A DNA stretch of 64,000 nucleotides, from positions 62,001-126,000 of the forward strand of contig JAJEGY010000019.1 in assembly GCA_022819585.1 (NCBI GenBank), written 5' to 3'. This document shows positions 9,838 to 18,632 of this stretch, piece after piece; the first letter of the stretch is position 1; every line of letters starts with the position of its first letter. A program made the translations under genes and the position numbers. This DNA comes from Dehalococcoidia bacterium (GTDB taxonomy: Bacteria > Chloroflexota > Dehalococcoidia > Lucifugimonadales > Lucifugimonadaceae). The notes beneath the pieces are model-generated. The model did no database searches. It worked only from the letters and a program-made list of their open reading frames with translations, and had not been told where the DNA came from.

Positions 9838-10161
9838 TTGTCCCGAGACGAACCCGATACGGCCGAAGAACTCACCCTCGCTATCGCCGAGGCCATCCAA
9901 ACCGCCGAAGAACTCGCCCTCACCTCCGTAGCCAGAGGCGACTACTCCCAGTCCGAAATCATCTCGGAACGCCTCACGCCAAACCTCATGCAGGCCAAGA
10001 TGTACGCCGAGATCGCAATGACCTCTGCACCAGAAATCCGCACGGGAATCGCCGAGGCAACCGCCGTCGCATCAGACCTCGCCGACATCGACTCCAAATA
10101 CTCCCCCCTTCTCTCGATGCTGCGCCGCCTCCGCGAAGCCGCCGCCCGACATATCAACTAA
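9838..10161 (+). CDS. Hypothetical helical protein between the mutarotase gene and ybeY
   Basis: I do not recognise a family. The frame is open from an ATG at 9772, but that start would overlap the mutarotase gene by 49 bases, and the extra 22 residues look like an out-of-frame shadow. The TTG at 9838, 17 bases past the upstream stop, gives 107 residues and is preferred, although no clear ribosome site precedes either. The product is almost all helical and Ala/Glu-rich, with repeated EELxLAIAEAIQTAEELAL and AEIRTGIAEATAVASDLADI-like amphipathic segments, suggesting a helical bundle. It ends 10 bp before ybeY, so the two are likely co-translated. Confidence 0.55.
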   Translation: MSRDEPDTAEELTLAIAEAIQTAEELALTSVARGDYSQSEIISERLTPNLMQAKMYAEIAMTSAPEIRTGIAEATAVASDLADIDSKYSPLLSMLRRLREAAARHIN

Positions 10162-10171
10162 GAACCCTCAC

Positions 10172-10651
10172 ATGACGGGCATCCAAGTCGAGATCGAGAT
10201 AGACGAAGGCGCAACAACCGCCTCGCCCGAAGCCATCTCCACCACCCAACTCGCCATCCAGACCATTCTCCGTCATGAAGGCTTCGACGAAAACCGTCCT
10301 GCCTCGGTCACCCTCCTACTTACCGGCGACCCCAAATTACGCCAACTGAACCGAGACTATGCCGGAGAAGACCATGTGACCGATGTCCTCTCCTTCGCAT
10401 CCGAATCATCCGACGGCTTCCCGTTCGTCAACGATCAAGAACCGACTCATCGTCTAGGCGATGTCGCTATCTCAATACCTCAGACCACACGCCAAGCCCA
10501 AGAAAAGAACATCCCCTTCAATCGCGAACTTGCAATGCTAGCCATCCACGGAACACTCCACCTCCTCGGCTACGATCACGCAACTTCCGACGAAGAACGC
10601 ATCATGTTCGGCAAAACAGACACCGCCCTAGACGCCATCTTCGACCGATAA
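10172..10651 (+). CDS. ybeY: Endoribonuclease YbeY, 16S rRNA maturation factor
   Basis: 159 residues. The zinc site is clear: HGTLHLLGYDH gives the H-x3-H-x5-H motif (about His126, His130 and His136), and the family's RxLNRDYxGxDHVTDVLSF segment is present as LRQLNRDYAGEDHVTDVLSF. YbeY is a single-strand-specific RNase needed for 16S rRNA 3'-end maturation and ribosome quality control. It is usually near phoH or era, neither of which is here; instead it follows an unknown helical protein by 10 bp. It converges on the membrane spermidine-synthase-like gene. Confidence 0.97.
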   Translation: MTGIQVEIEIDEGATTASPEAISTTQLAIQTILRHEGFDENRPASVTLLLTGDPKLRQLNRDYAGEDHVTDVLSFASESSDGFPFVNDQEPTHRLGDVAISIPQTTRQAQEKNIPFNRELAMLAIHGTLHLLGYDHATSDEERIMFGKTDTALDAIFDR

Positions 10652-10670
10652 CCGCATGACGAAAACCGAT

Positions 10671-12257
10671 TTATCGGCTGTGCAGAAACACCGGCGCCAG
10701 CATCTGGTCCACCGGAACAAAGCCATCGGTTAGCATCACCGCTTCCTTCTCGTGGAACCATCGGTAGAACAGATCTTCCGGCATGAAGCGGGTTATCGGT
10801 TCATGCCAACCAACCGCCTGATTCGCCTCCACCAGATCGGCGTGAGATATCGGCTCCGACGAACCCACGACCACGTACGTCACGTTGCTTCGCTCATCCT
10901 TGTCCCAAAGATCGTCATCTCTCAGCACATACACATGCTCGAAGGTGTGCTGCATCGTGTTCACGTATGACCGCAGGAAATTCCCGATCTCGATGTTGTC
11001 CACGATGTTGACGATATATATCCCATCAGGCCTGAGAAGCTCCTTGACCTCCTGATTGAACTCATGCGTCGTCAACTGGTACGGCACCGAAAAGTCGTTG
11101 AACGCATCCCCCACCACCATGTCGTACTGGCCCTTCGGTAACTCCCGCGCCTTCATCCGGGCATCCTCGTGGTAGCTGATGATCGTCGTGTTCAACGGCA
11201 ACCAAAGATAATCATGCGCTATCAGGGTCACCGCAGGATCGATCTCGACAACCTCAACATCCCAGTCCCCGTAGTGGTGTTCGATGAGACGCGGCATCGT
11301 ATACCCGCCTCCCCCGATGAACATCACCTTTGGCGTACCGTGCCGATACTCCTGCAACGCAACAAAGTCCCCAGTGATCTTCTCGTATCCATAGACGAGA
11401 AAAGTCGGGTCGCCCTTGGCGACGTAGCTGTGCAATAGCTGGTCAAGCGTCAGTGTCCTCACCGTCTTGCCTTGAATCTCCCGCTCCCTCACCTTGATGC
11501 AGAAATAGTTGCTCTCCTCTTCGCAGTCCGAATCAAACCACTCATAGCTGAAACTCAGATACACAGCAGCAATCGCGATCACAACAGGTAGCGCGGCGAA
11601 GACCTTATAGCGAATCTTCCAGAGGTCACCGAACAGCAACGCCATCGCGAACAAAACTATCGCCACAGCCAGCACGATCGGCCGCGTCCCGATCCACTGG
11701 ATCAACACGAACCCCGTCAGAAATACGCCCAAGATCGAACCCGCAGTCGAGATCGCATAAAACCTACCGACGATATTCCCCGTCCTCGACAGGTTTTGGA
11801 GCTCCAACTTGATCACTATCGGCGTCACCATCCCCAGAATCACACTTACTGGCAAAAACAGCACCGCCGTCAGCGTCACGATCCGAGGCAGCAATGGCAA
11901 ATCGCTCACTAGATCCCCCGCCACCGAAATCAACGGCAAGATGATCACCGTGAACACGCCCGAAACCAGCAAGAGGATCCCCAGCGTCATCCGTGATGGG
12001 TATTTGTCCGCAAGCACGCCTCCGGCGTAGTTGCCCGCGCTGATCCCTGCCAACACAACTCCGATGATGCTCGTCCACGTATACAGCGACACGCCGATCA
12101 CGGGCGCGAGGATCCGGCCAGCGACGATCTCCAAGATGAGGGTGCAAGCACTCGCGGTAAAGACGATCAGATACGGGATCAGCGATGCCAAAGCAGATAC
12201 GACGGGGTTCCCGCGTGCTACAGGTTCCTCTTCTGGCAAAACTTCAGTTTCTGTCAA
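10671..12257 (-). CDS. Membrane protein fused to spermidine-synthase-like domain
   Basis: 528 residues. The N-terminal half (about residues 25-235) has seven to eight hydrophobic helices, starting IPYLIVFTASACTLILEIVAGRILAP, the hallmark of the fused membrane/spermidine synthase family. The C-terminal half is a Rossmann methyltransferase-like fold: VMFIGGGGYTMPRLIE (nucleotide-binding loop), VEVVEIDPAVTLIA and MVVGDAFNDFSVPYQLTT, with the Asp of VVGDAF where spermidine synthases carry a catalytic Asp. Whether it makes a polyamine is unproven; several members may act on other substrates. It is transcribed towards ybeY, with 98 bp to the next gene upstream. Confidence 0.88.
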   Translation of the reverse strand: MTETEVLPEEEPVARGNPVVSALASLIPYLIVFTASACTLILEIVAGRILAPVIGVSLYTWTSIIGVVLAGISAGNYAGGVLADKYPSRMTLGILLLVSGVFTVIILPLISVAGDLVSDLPLLPRIVTLTAVLFLPVSVILGMVTPIVIKLELQNLSRTGNIVGRFYAISTAGSILGVFLTGFVLIQWIGTRPIVLAVAIVLFAMALLFGDLWKIRYKVFAALPVVIAIAAVYLSFSYEWFDSDCEEESNYFCIKVREREIQGKTVRTLTLDQLLHSYVAKGDPTFLVYGYEKITGDFVALQEYRHGTPKVMFIGGGGYTMPRLIEHHYGDWDVEVVEIDPAVTLIAHDYLWLPLNTTIISYHEDARMKARELPKGQYDMVVGDAFNDFSVPYQLTTHEFNQEVKELLRPDGIYIVNIVDNIEIGNFLRSYVNTMQHTFEHVYVLRDDDLWDKDERSNVTYVVVGSSEPISHADLVEANQAVGWHEPITRFMPEDLFYRWFHEKEAVMLTDGFVPVDQMLAPVFLHSR

Positions 12258-12354
12258 AGTCTGATCATCCCTTCGGCTGGTGAAATCGACAGCCCTACCG
12301 TTATCTAGCAGAGATAAGGATACCTGTTATCCACGTCTCGCCATTGCACGCAAA

Positions 12355-13194
12355 CTACCGATAACGTTCAAAGAACTTCTTCACCCGCTCTGAGAACCGT
12401 TCCGGAAACGACGAATGCATCCCGTGTCCGCTGTCATCCCACTTCTCAAACTCCGCATCCGGAAGCATAGTCATCGCCTCAGCAGCCTCTTCATCGTCCA
12501 ACGCGGACCCGAGCGTAGGCTCGGCCTGCAGCAATAGTCCGGGCGCTGCAGCTTGGACGATAAAATCTTCGGTCCGCCAGTTCGCGCGCGCTCGACCGCT
12601 CAATGTGGAACGATATACCTCCGGGTCCATAGCCATCAGCTTTTCGGTACGATCATGGCATCGCGCATCGTCTAGATCGAAATAGGACTCTCTGACGTGA
12701 GCAAAGACCGCGTCGTAGCTGCGGTTGCTGTCTAAAATCTCCAAAGTCTCTGAGAAGCGGATTCGGAACTCGTTGTTTTCCGGAGGACGATGCTGCAAGA
12801 AAAGCGGCGGGTCTTCGTAGACCGCGGCGCGCACCAGATCTGATCTCAGCGCGTTCAGCCCCAGAGCCGTCGCTCCCCCCAGAGAATGACCGACTACAAA
12901 TGCCGGCTCGCCTATCACACGTTCGATCAACTTGGCCTGATCTTCCGCATACAAACGCCAGTGATACCCATCCGCAGCCCAAGATGATTTGCCATGCCCA
13001 CGCAGATCCGCACCGTATATGTGCCATTGGTCTGCGAACGCATCCACCACGCTGAACCAGTCCTGCCATCTTCCGCTGATCCCATGTATGAACAGCAACG
13101 GCGGGCCATTGTCGGGGCCCTCGCCGTAGTTGATGTGCCGATCACCCAGCTGTAGCCGAGATTCGGTAAACGCGGTCTGGACTTGATTATTCAT
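12355..13194 (-). CDS. Alpha/beta hydrolase
   Basis: 279 residues of the alpha/beta-hydrolase fold. HGISGRWQDW is the oxyanion-hole region, VVGHSLGGATAL carries the nucleophile Ser in G-x-S-x-G, and SGHGMHSSFPERF has the catalytic His. The acid after the sixth strand, usually Asp, is unclear; LLLQAEPTLGS offers a Glu. Typical of small esterases, epoxide hydrolases or C-C hydrolases; the substrate is unknown. It is divergent from the DapA-family gene, with about 158 bp of shared upstream sequence that likely holds both promoters. Confidence 0.88.
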   Translation of the reverse strand: MNNQVQTAFTESRLQLGDRHINYGEGPDNGPPLLFIHGISGRWQDWFSVVDAFADQWHIYGADLRGHGKSSWAADGYHWRLYAEDQAKLIERVIGEPAFVVGHSLGGATALGLNALRSDLVRAAVYEDPPLFLQHRPPENNEFRIRFSETLEILDSNRSYDAVFAHVRESYFDLDDARCHDRTEKLMAMDPEVYRSTLSGRARANWRTEDFIVQAAAPGLLLQAEPTLGSALDDEEAAEAMTMLPDAEFEKWDDSGHGMHSSFPERFSERVKKFFERYR

Positions 13195-13352
13195 TTGCTG
13201 CTTTCTTGTTTGCTTGCTTTGTTTGTCGTCAGATCACTTACGACATGGTATTCCGAATTCAAACGGATTTGCCTTATTACGGGGCAACCAAATATGAACC
13301 CTCTAAAATACTCTGGAAACCCACCAACCGCTACACGGAGACAGGCTACGAT

Positions 13353-14309
13353 ATGGCACAAGTTTCGAACAACGGCAACGGAACAGTAAACCGGGGCGTC
13401 TTTTCGATACCGGTCACGCCGTTCAACGAGGATGGCAGCGTCGACTACGAGTCTCTGCGCCGCTGTGTCGCCTATTGCGTAGAGGCTGGGGCGCACGGTG
13501 TTGTGATGCCGGTCAATGCCAGCGAAGGGCCGAGGTTGACTGATGAGGAGCGGGATGAAGTCTTACGCGTGGGCGTCGCCACTGTGGCTGGTGCCGTGCC
13601 TGTAGTGGCTGGTGCAAGTGGGATCTCGGTCGAGCACTGCATTGAACGGGCACGCGTCGCGGTGGAATGTGGCGCAGACTCGATAATCGCAATGCCCTGC
13701 AACGGCATGGGCGGCGGTCAAGAGACCATCGACCTCTTCGGAGCTCTCGCCGAGGCGACGGGGCTTCCCGTATGGCTGCAAAACAATAAGCCGCCCACCG
13801 GCCCCACCATTCCTACCCCAACCATCATCCGAATCGTGGAAGAGATACCCGCGGCCCGGTTGCTTAAAGAGGAGAGCCTTCTCCCCGGAAATGTGATGAC
13901 GGCGGTGCTCGACGCATGTGGAGACAAGGTGGAATCGATCATGGGCGGCATGGGCGGCAGATACCTCCTAGGCGAATATCGACGAGGTGGAGCGGGAACC
14001 ATGCCTGCCGGTCACATCACCGAAGCGCACGTCGCTCTATGGGACGCACTCGAAGCTGGCGGAGTTGACGAGAACGGGCAGCAAGTGGTCAGCGCCGAGG
14101 CGAGAGCGATGTTCAACCGTCTCCTCCCGTCTCTGAACTTCGAGTTCTTCTTCGGGGTCACTACCTACAAGCAGGCCTTCTGGCGTCGGGGAATCATCAA
14201 GACGCCGATAACCCGACAACCCGGTTCAAAACCCTTCGATCGTTACGACGGCGAAGAGCTGGATACCATCCTCGATGAACTCTCCGACCTGCTGACTTGG
14301 CGCGGTTAG
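13353..14309 (+). CDS. DapA-superfamily (dihydrodipicolinate synthase/KDG aldolase-like) lyase
   Basis: Class I aldolase-type TIM barrel. The frame is open from 13206, but the ATG at 13353, with GGAG and AGG just upstream, gives 318 residues beginning shortly before GVFSIPVTPFNEDGSVDYESL, where the family starts, so it is preferred. The Schiff-base Lys is in ARLLKEESL. The catalytic Tyr of true DHDPS (usually Y-N-x-P) is absent; the strand reads VWLQNNKPPTGPT. A role in lysine synthesis is therefore unlikely; cleavage of a 2-keto-3-deoxy acid made by the nearby enolase-superfamily dehydratases is plausible. It overlaps the next, convergent gene by 4 bp. Confidence 0.88.
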   Translation: MAQVSNNGNGTVNRGVFSIPVTPFNEDGSVDYESLRRCVAYCVEAGAHGVVMPVNASEGPRLTDEERDEVLRVGVATVAGAVPVVAGASGISVEHCIERARVAVECGADSIIAMPCNGMGGGQETIDLFGALAEATGLPVWLQNNKPPTGPTIPTPTIIRIVEEIPAARLLKEESLLPGNVMTAVLDACGDKVESIMGGMGGRYLLGEYRRGGAGTMPAGHITEAHVALWDALEAGGVDENGQQVVSAEARAMFNRLLPSLNFEFFFGVTTYKQAFWRRGIIKTPITRQPGSKPFDRYDGEELDTILDELSDLLTWRG

Positions 14310-15100
14310 TCGGTCACTCGTCCGCGCCGAACGGCACGAGCGGAATGTATCAGACCACCGGCAGCCAAAGCTACTCCGGCCAGCAGCATCACCAATATCC
14401 CGAAAGTGCCGGGACTCGCTCCCCCAGTCGCAGGCAACACGACCTCAGGAGAGGGAGTCGGCGAGGGCAATGCGGGACCAGGTGATCCCTCCATTCCAAC
14501 CGCCAAGATCGTTGGTACTGATCCCACATAACCGCAGACGCTCAAATTACCTTCGATTACGCGCACGCCAGAGTTCAAAACCGTCTGCGATATTCCCTCG
14601 GCATCGGTGGCTATCAACCGGACGTCGACGATGTTGGCGGAGAACATCTTCGGCATTGGCACACAAGCATCCACCGGGTTACGAAACCTGAAACCCCGAG
14701 AGGGCGTTATCCGATGTTCGTTAATGGCGTCCACCACGTAGTAGTTTCCGCCAAGGGTGTAGCGGTGATGCACCATCCCAGCGTTGGACGCCACGCCACC
14801 CTTGGTCATTCGAACACCAACGATATATGCGCTCGGAACATCGCCCGGCTCTGCGATCAAGGAATAGTCATCGCCGACTATTGAGCCGCCTTCTTCAGGC
14901 GTGAAGACCTCGTAACTGTTCCCGTCGGCATCAGCAAGAATCAGCGGTATCGGTCCCGGCGGATTAACGGGCGAAGGATCCGCGGCACGAGCAGGCTCGG
15001 CGGCGAATAGCAACGCGAACGCTACCAAGGTCATCGCGAAGACGGGGATGATGGCTCGATACAACGAGAGCTTAGAAGCGGGCAGTTCTGTATTGTTCAT
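14306..15100 (-). CDS. Secreted protein with LPXTG-like C-terminal sorting signal
   Basis: 264 residues. An N-terminal signal peptide (hydrophobic VFAMTLVAFALLFA, cleavage after about EPARA) leads into an extracellular domain I do not recognise (about residues 42-195, with two Cys). A short Pro-rich spacer (SPGPALPSPTPSPEV) comes next, then LPATGG, a hydrophobic helix and a basic tail (ARAVRRGR). This is the order of a Gram-positive sortase substrate. No sortase gene is in the window. The domain contains SVVGxxYSLIAEP-like beta strands and may be all-beta. The gene overlaps the convergent DapA-family gene by 4 bp. Confidence 0.75.
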   Translation of the reverse strand: MNNTELPASKLSLYRAIIPVFAMTLVAFALLFAAEPARAADPSPVNPPGPIPLILADADGNSYEVFTPEEGGSIVGDDYSLIAEPGDVPSAYIVGVRMTKGGVASNAGMVHHRYTLGGNYYVVDAINEHRITPSRGFRFRNPVDACVPMPKMFSANIVDVRLIATDAEGISQTVLNSGVRVIEGNLSVCGYVGSVPTILAVGMEGSPGPALPSPTPSPEVVLPATGGASPGTFGILVMLLAGVALAAGGLIHSARAVRRGRVTD

Positions 15101-15276
15101 GTTCAGATGGATGGTTTACCTGGTTATAAAGCCAATTATCTATCGCGATTTAGGGGAAGCTTGCGAAAGCCTCCGTCATTCCCGCAACGGACGTAATTCC
15201 GCGAGCGTAATCCCAAGGTGTAAACTGAAACACACGAGATGATCGCGATATCGACACGCGATCAACGAAGCCCAAC

Positions 15277-17580
15277 ATGGCAACTACGCCGACACTCGTT
15301 TCTCAAACCTCGAAATCCACGAGGCCGTCAAACAGGAACGGGTACGAACGCTCGCTAACCGAACTAATGCAAGAGGTGCACTCGTACCTCGCCACTGACG
15401 AGATCGAGTTCGTCCAGTCCGCTTACGAGTACGCTTACCTCGCTCACGAGGGACAGAAGCGGCAGTCTGGCGAACCCTACATCACCCATCCCATCGCCGT
15501 CTCGTTGAGGCTTGCAAAGCTGCACCTCCCAACTGATCTGATCGCGGCCGGCCTCCTTCACGACACCGTCGAAGACTGCGGCGTCGAAGTGGACGACATT
15601 CGAAAAGAGTTCGGCGACACCGTGGCGCTTCTCGTCGATGGCGTGACCAAGTTGAAGCAGATCGAGTTGAAGGCCATCGACGGCGGCTCGAAGAATCGCA
15701 GACATGCCGAAGATCGGGAGCAGCGCAGGATCGAAAGTCTCCGCAAGATGTTCGTCACCGCAGGCGACGATCGACGCGTGTTGCTGATCAAACTCGCCGA
15801 CCGCATGCACAACATCGAAACCTTGCGCTTCACCTCCGAGGAGCAGCAACATCGCATCGCACGCGAGACGATGGACATCTACGCGCCGCTCGCCGACCGA
15901 CTCGGAATGAACGACTGGAAGTGGCGGCTCGAAGATTCGGCTTTCTACTACTTGGACCGCAAGGAATACCGCAACATCTCGGGGCTGGTGAAACGCAAGC
16001 GTCGGGAACGCGAGGAATACACCTCGCAGGCGGTGGACATCCTCAAAGAGTCCATCATCGAAAATGCCGGCATCCAAGCATCCATCAGCGGCAGAGCCAA
16101 ACACCTCTACAGCATCGCACGAAAAAAGAGGCGATACGAAGAGCTAGGCAGAACCTTCGACGAGATCCACGACCTTACCGCCCTCCGCGTCATCACCGAG
16201 TCCACATCCGATTGCTACCACGCGCTCGGCATCGTCCACGGAATGTGGCCGATGATCGAAGGCACCTTCGACGACTACATATCCAAACCCAAATCCAACG
16301 GATACCAATCGCTCCACACCACCGTCCGTGGACCTGAGAACACTCCCTTGGAGGTCCAGATCCGCTCTCGTGAGATGCACGAAATCGCCGAACAAGGCTT
16401 TGCCGCGCACTGGGCATATAAGCAGGGCGGAAACAACGAGGGCGACCAGAACGCGTCTGACCGCACCATGACTTGGCTGAAAGACATGGTCACCATCGAC
16501 GACGTCTCGAACGATTCTCACGATTTCTACGAGTCTGTAGATCAGGAAATTCTCAGCAACGACCAGATACAGGTTTTCACACCCGCGGGCGATGTCATCG
16601 AACTCCCCTCCGGCGCAACGCCGCTCGACTTCGCCTACCGCATTCACACCGAGTTGGGGCATAGCACCGTCGGTGCCGTCGTCAACGGCAAGTTGGTGCC
16701 CCTCAACACCGCGTTGCAACCTGGCGATGTCATCGAGATACGCAAGTCGAGAACTCCACGCGGTCCCAGTCTCGATTGGCAAGACGCCGAAAAGCGCTAC
16801 TTGGCTACTAACAGCGCCAAGGCCAAGGTCAGACAATGGTTCAGCCGACAAGCGCGTGACACCAACATTCAGCAAGGACGCCAGCAACTCAGGCGCGTGG
16901 TTGACCAACTCTCGCGCATGGGCCACGACGTTGACGCTGATGAGATCGCCGAATTGATGGGTTACGCCACAACCGACGAACTCTTCGCCGACCTCGGAAA
17001 AACCCATCAGCAACCATCCGTCATCGTACGAATCGTTATCAACGCGATCGACGAACAACGCCCCGAAAGCATTCTCGAAGCACAACTCGCAGAGGGCGAA
17101 CGGGAAGCGGCTCGCGTCAAGGCGTCCGACATCTCCAGAGGCGTCATCGTAATGGGTTTGCCGGGCGTGCAGATCAACTTCCCCCAATGCTGCACTCCGG
17201 TGTACGGAGACGAAATCGTCGGATACCTCACGCGTGGTAGAGGCGTATCGGCACATCGCACAAACTGCCACAACGTGAGAAATCTCGACGACGATGACAT
17301 GGAACGCCTCGTCGACGCCGCATGGGGGCACTTCGAAGGATCCTACCCTGCAAGACTAAGGGTCGAAGGCTCCGATCGTATGGGGCTCATCCATGACATC
17401 AGCGGGATCATTCGAGACGAGAAGATGAACCTCCACAAAATGGCTTCTGGCGAAGACATCGGGCGGGGAAGCACACGCATCGACTTCACGGTATACACCA
17501 CCGGCCTCGAGCAGCTCGCCAGACTATTCAATCGCCTCGAATCCGTTCCCGGCGTCTCCCACGTCAGACGCATCAGCTGA
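15277..17580 (+). CDS. relA: Bifunctional (p)ppGpp synthetase/hydrolase
   Basis: 767 residues, the usual RSH length. The N-terminal HD hydrolase domain shows GQKRQSGEPYITHPIAV, GLLHDTVEDC (the HD pair) and LIKLADRMHNIETL. The synthetase domain has DLTALRVI, then DYISKPKSNGYQSLHTTVRG. The TGS domain is near residues 430-490 (IQVFTPAGDVIELPSGATPLDFAY). A zinc-finger/CC region contains FPQCCTPVYGDEIVGYLTRGRGVSAHRTNC, and a C-terminal ACT domain ends at VSHVRRIS. Both active sites look intact, so it should make and degrade the alarmone. Promoter details are unclear in the 176 bp upstream, which has a GTCATTCCCGC-type repeat remnant. Confidence 0.97.
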   Translation: MATTPTLVSQTSKSTRPSNRNGYERSLTELMQEVHSYLATDEIEFVQSAYEYAYLAHEGQKRQSGEPYITHPIAVSLRLAKLHLPTDLIAAGLLHDTVEDCGVEVDDIRKEFGDTVALLVDGVTKLKQIELKAIDGGSKNRRHAEDREQRRIESLRKMFVTAGDDRRVLLIKLADRMHNIETLRFTSEEQQHRIARETMDIYAPLADRLGMNDWKWRLEDSAFYYLDRKEYRNISGLVKRKRREREEYTSQAVDILKESIIENAGIQASISGRAKHLYSIARKKRRYEELGRTFDEIHDLTALRVITESTSDCYHALGIVHGMWPMIEGTFDDYISKPKSNGYQSLHTTVRGPENTPLEVQIRSREMHEIAEQGFAAHWAYKQGGNNEGDQNASDRTMTWLKDMVTIDDVSNDSHDFYESVDQEILSNDQIQVFTPAGDVIELPSGATPLDFAYRIHTELGHSTVGAVVNGKLVPLNTALQPGDVIEIRKSRTPRGPSLDWQDAEKRYLATNSAKAKVRQWFSRQARDTNIQQGRQQLRRVVDQLSRMGHDVDADEIAELMGYATTDELFADLGKTHQQPSVIVRIVINAIDEQRPESILEAQLAEGEREAARVKASDISRGVIVMGLPGVQINFPQCCTPVYGDEIVGYLTRGRGVSAHRTNCHNVRNLDDDDMERLVDAAWGHFEGSYPARLRVEGSDRMGLIHDISGIIRDEKMNLHKMASGEDIGRGSTRIDFTVYTTGLEQLARLFNRLESVPGVSHVRRIS

Positions 17581-17753
17581 CATATCTCTTCCTCTGTTCC
17601 CAGCGAAGCGAAAAGAGGCGCAGAGCAAAGCGACACAAGAGTTCCCGCCTAATCACTTCGCCATCAACCCGCCTCTTTATAGAATCGAACGAGTCTGAAC
17701 CTTGATATCGACGCAACCCAGATCTTCGTAAACCGAAAGGCACCCGAAAAACT

Positions 17754-18014
17754 ATGCCTGCAGCCAAATCAATGCGCGTACAGCGGCGCCGAGCGGCCCG
17801 CAACCAAACTGTGCGGTCGTTCGTGCGGACACGCGTCACGGCCGCTCGCAAAGCCATCGACGCTGCGCCGTCCGATGATGCAACCGTCCAACAGCTACGC
17901 GCTGCCATCAGCGCACTCGACGTCGCCACTCGAAAAGGCGTTATTCACCGCAACCAGTCCTCACGCAAGAAGAGCCGATTGGCCAAACGCCTAAACAAAG
18001 CTCTTGCGAGCTGA
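17754..18014 (+). CDS. rpsT: 30S ribosomal protein S20
   Basis: 86 residues, basic and helical, with the S20 signature MPAAKSMRVQRRRAARN at the start, the VRTRVTAARKAID segment and a C-terminal GVIHRNQSSRKKSRLAKRLN. It binds 16S rRNA early in 30S assembly. rpsT normally stands alone and is autoregulated at translation; here its stop codon shares a base with the start of the next gene (TGATG at 18012-18016), so any control of S20 translation could also affect the His-rich protein downstream. Confidence 0.97.
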   Translation: MPAAKSMRVQRRRAARNQTVRSFVRTRVTAARKAIDAAPSDDATVQQLRAAISALDVATRKGVIHRNQSSRKKSRLAKRLNKALAS

Positions 18015-18583
18015 TGCTCGGACACCACAACGATCCTCATCACGATCACCACGACCATCAAATGGCGATCATGAGGGGCGATCATGAGGAACACCGCCAC
18101 GGCGGTCATCCCCAAACCGAGCACCTACACACACACGGCACGCCCTCTTCCGAAGACCCCGGCTCCCGCTTCTGCTGGCAGGTCCACCACCCCTTTGAGA
18201 ACATTCCCGGACGTGCCGCCATCGAAGTCGGCCCATGGTCGGGACTCCTTCCCCGCTGGCGATTCGTAGTCCCCGCCGACTACGAAGGTGTAGTCCGATG
18301 GGGCATAGGCCCACCAAACGGGGCCGTAGCCGATCCCACTCAAATCAGCCTCGAAAACGTACGACGCCCACTCCGACACGGTCCTGTACAACTAACCGAC
18401 GGACCGCTAGTGGAGTGGTTCGGCGGACACAATCCGCTCTCACCGAACCTCAGCGCATACATCGTCATCGACGGTGACCCACCCCACTACCTAGCCTTCG
18501 GACAAGCCGACGAACCCGAAGGCCCTCCAACAGTCCTAGAAGGCATCTACTTCGCCGCCCATCATTCGCCGCATCCTCACTAA
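18014..18583 (+). CDS. Protein with His-rich N-terminus, translationally coupled to rpsT
   Basis: 189 residues, no family recognised. The first about 42 residues hold some 15 His in clusters (GHHNDPHHDHHDH, HEEHRHGGH, EHLHTHG), a likely Zn/Ni/Cu-binding or storage segment. The rest (about residues 50-185) is rich in aromatic residues and Pro, with FCWQVHHPF, RWRFVVPADYEGVVRWGIG and EWFGGHNPL, and looks like a compact beta domain. The C-terminus is again His-rich (AAHHSPHPH). There is no signal peptide. The ATG overlaps the rpsT stop by one base, which favours this start and implies coupled translation. A metal chaperone or sensor is only a guess. Confidence 0.75.
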   Translation: MLGHHNDPHHDHHDHQMAIMRGDHEEHRHGGHPQTEHLHTHGTPSSEDPGSRFCWQVHHPFENIPGRAAIEVGPWSGLLPRWRFVVPADYEGVVRWGIGPPNGAVADPTQISLENVRRPLRHGPVQLTDGPLVEWFGGHNPLSPNLSAYIVIDGDPPHYLAFGQADEPEGPPTVLEGIYFAAHHSPHPH

Positions 18584-18632
18584 AGCACGCTGTTAGACTT
18601 TCCCCCACATTCGCATCCTTCAGGGGGAATCG

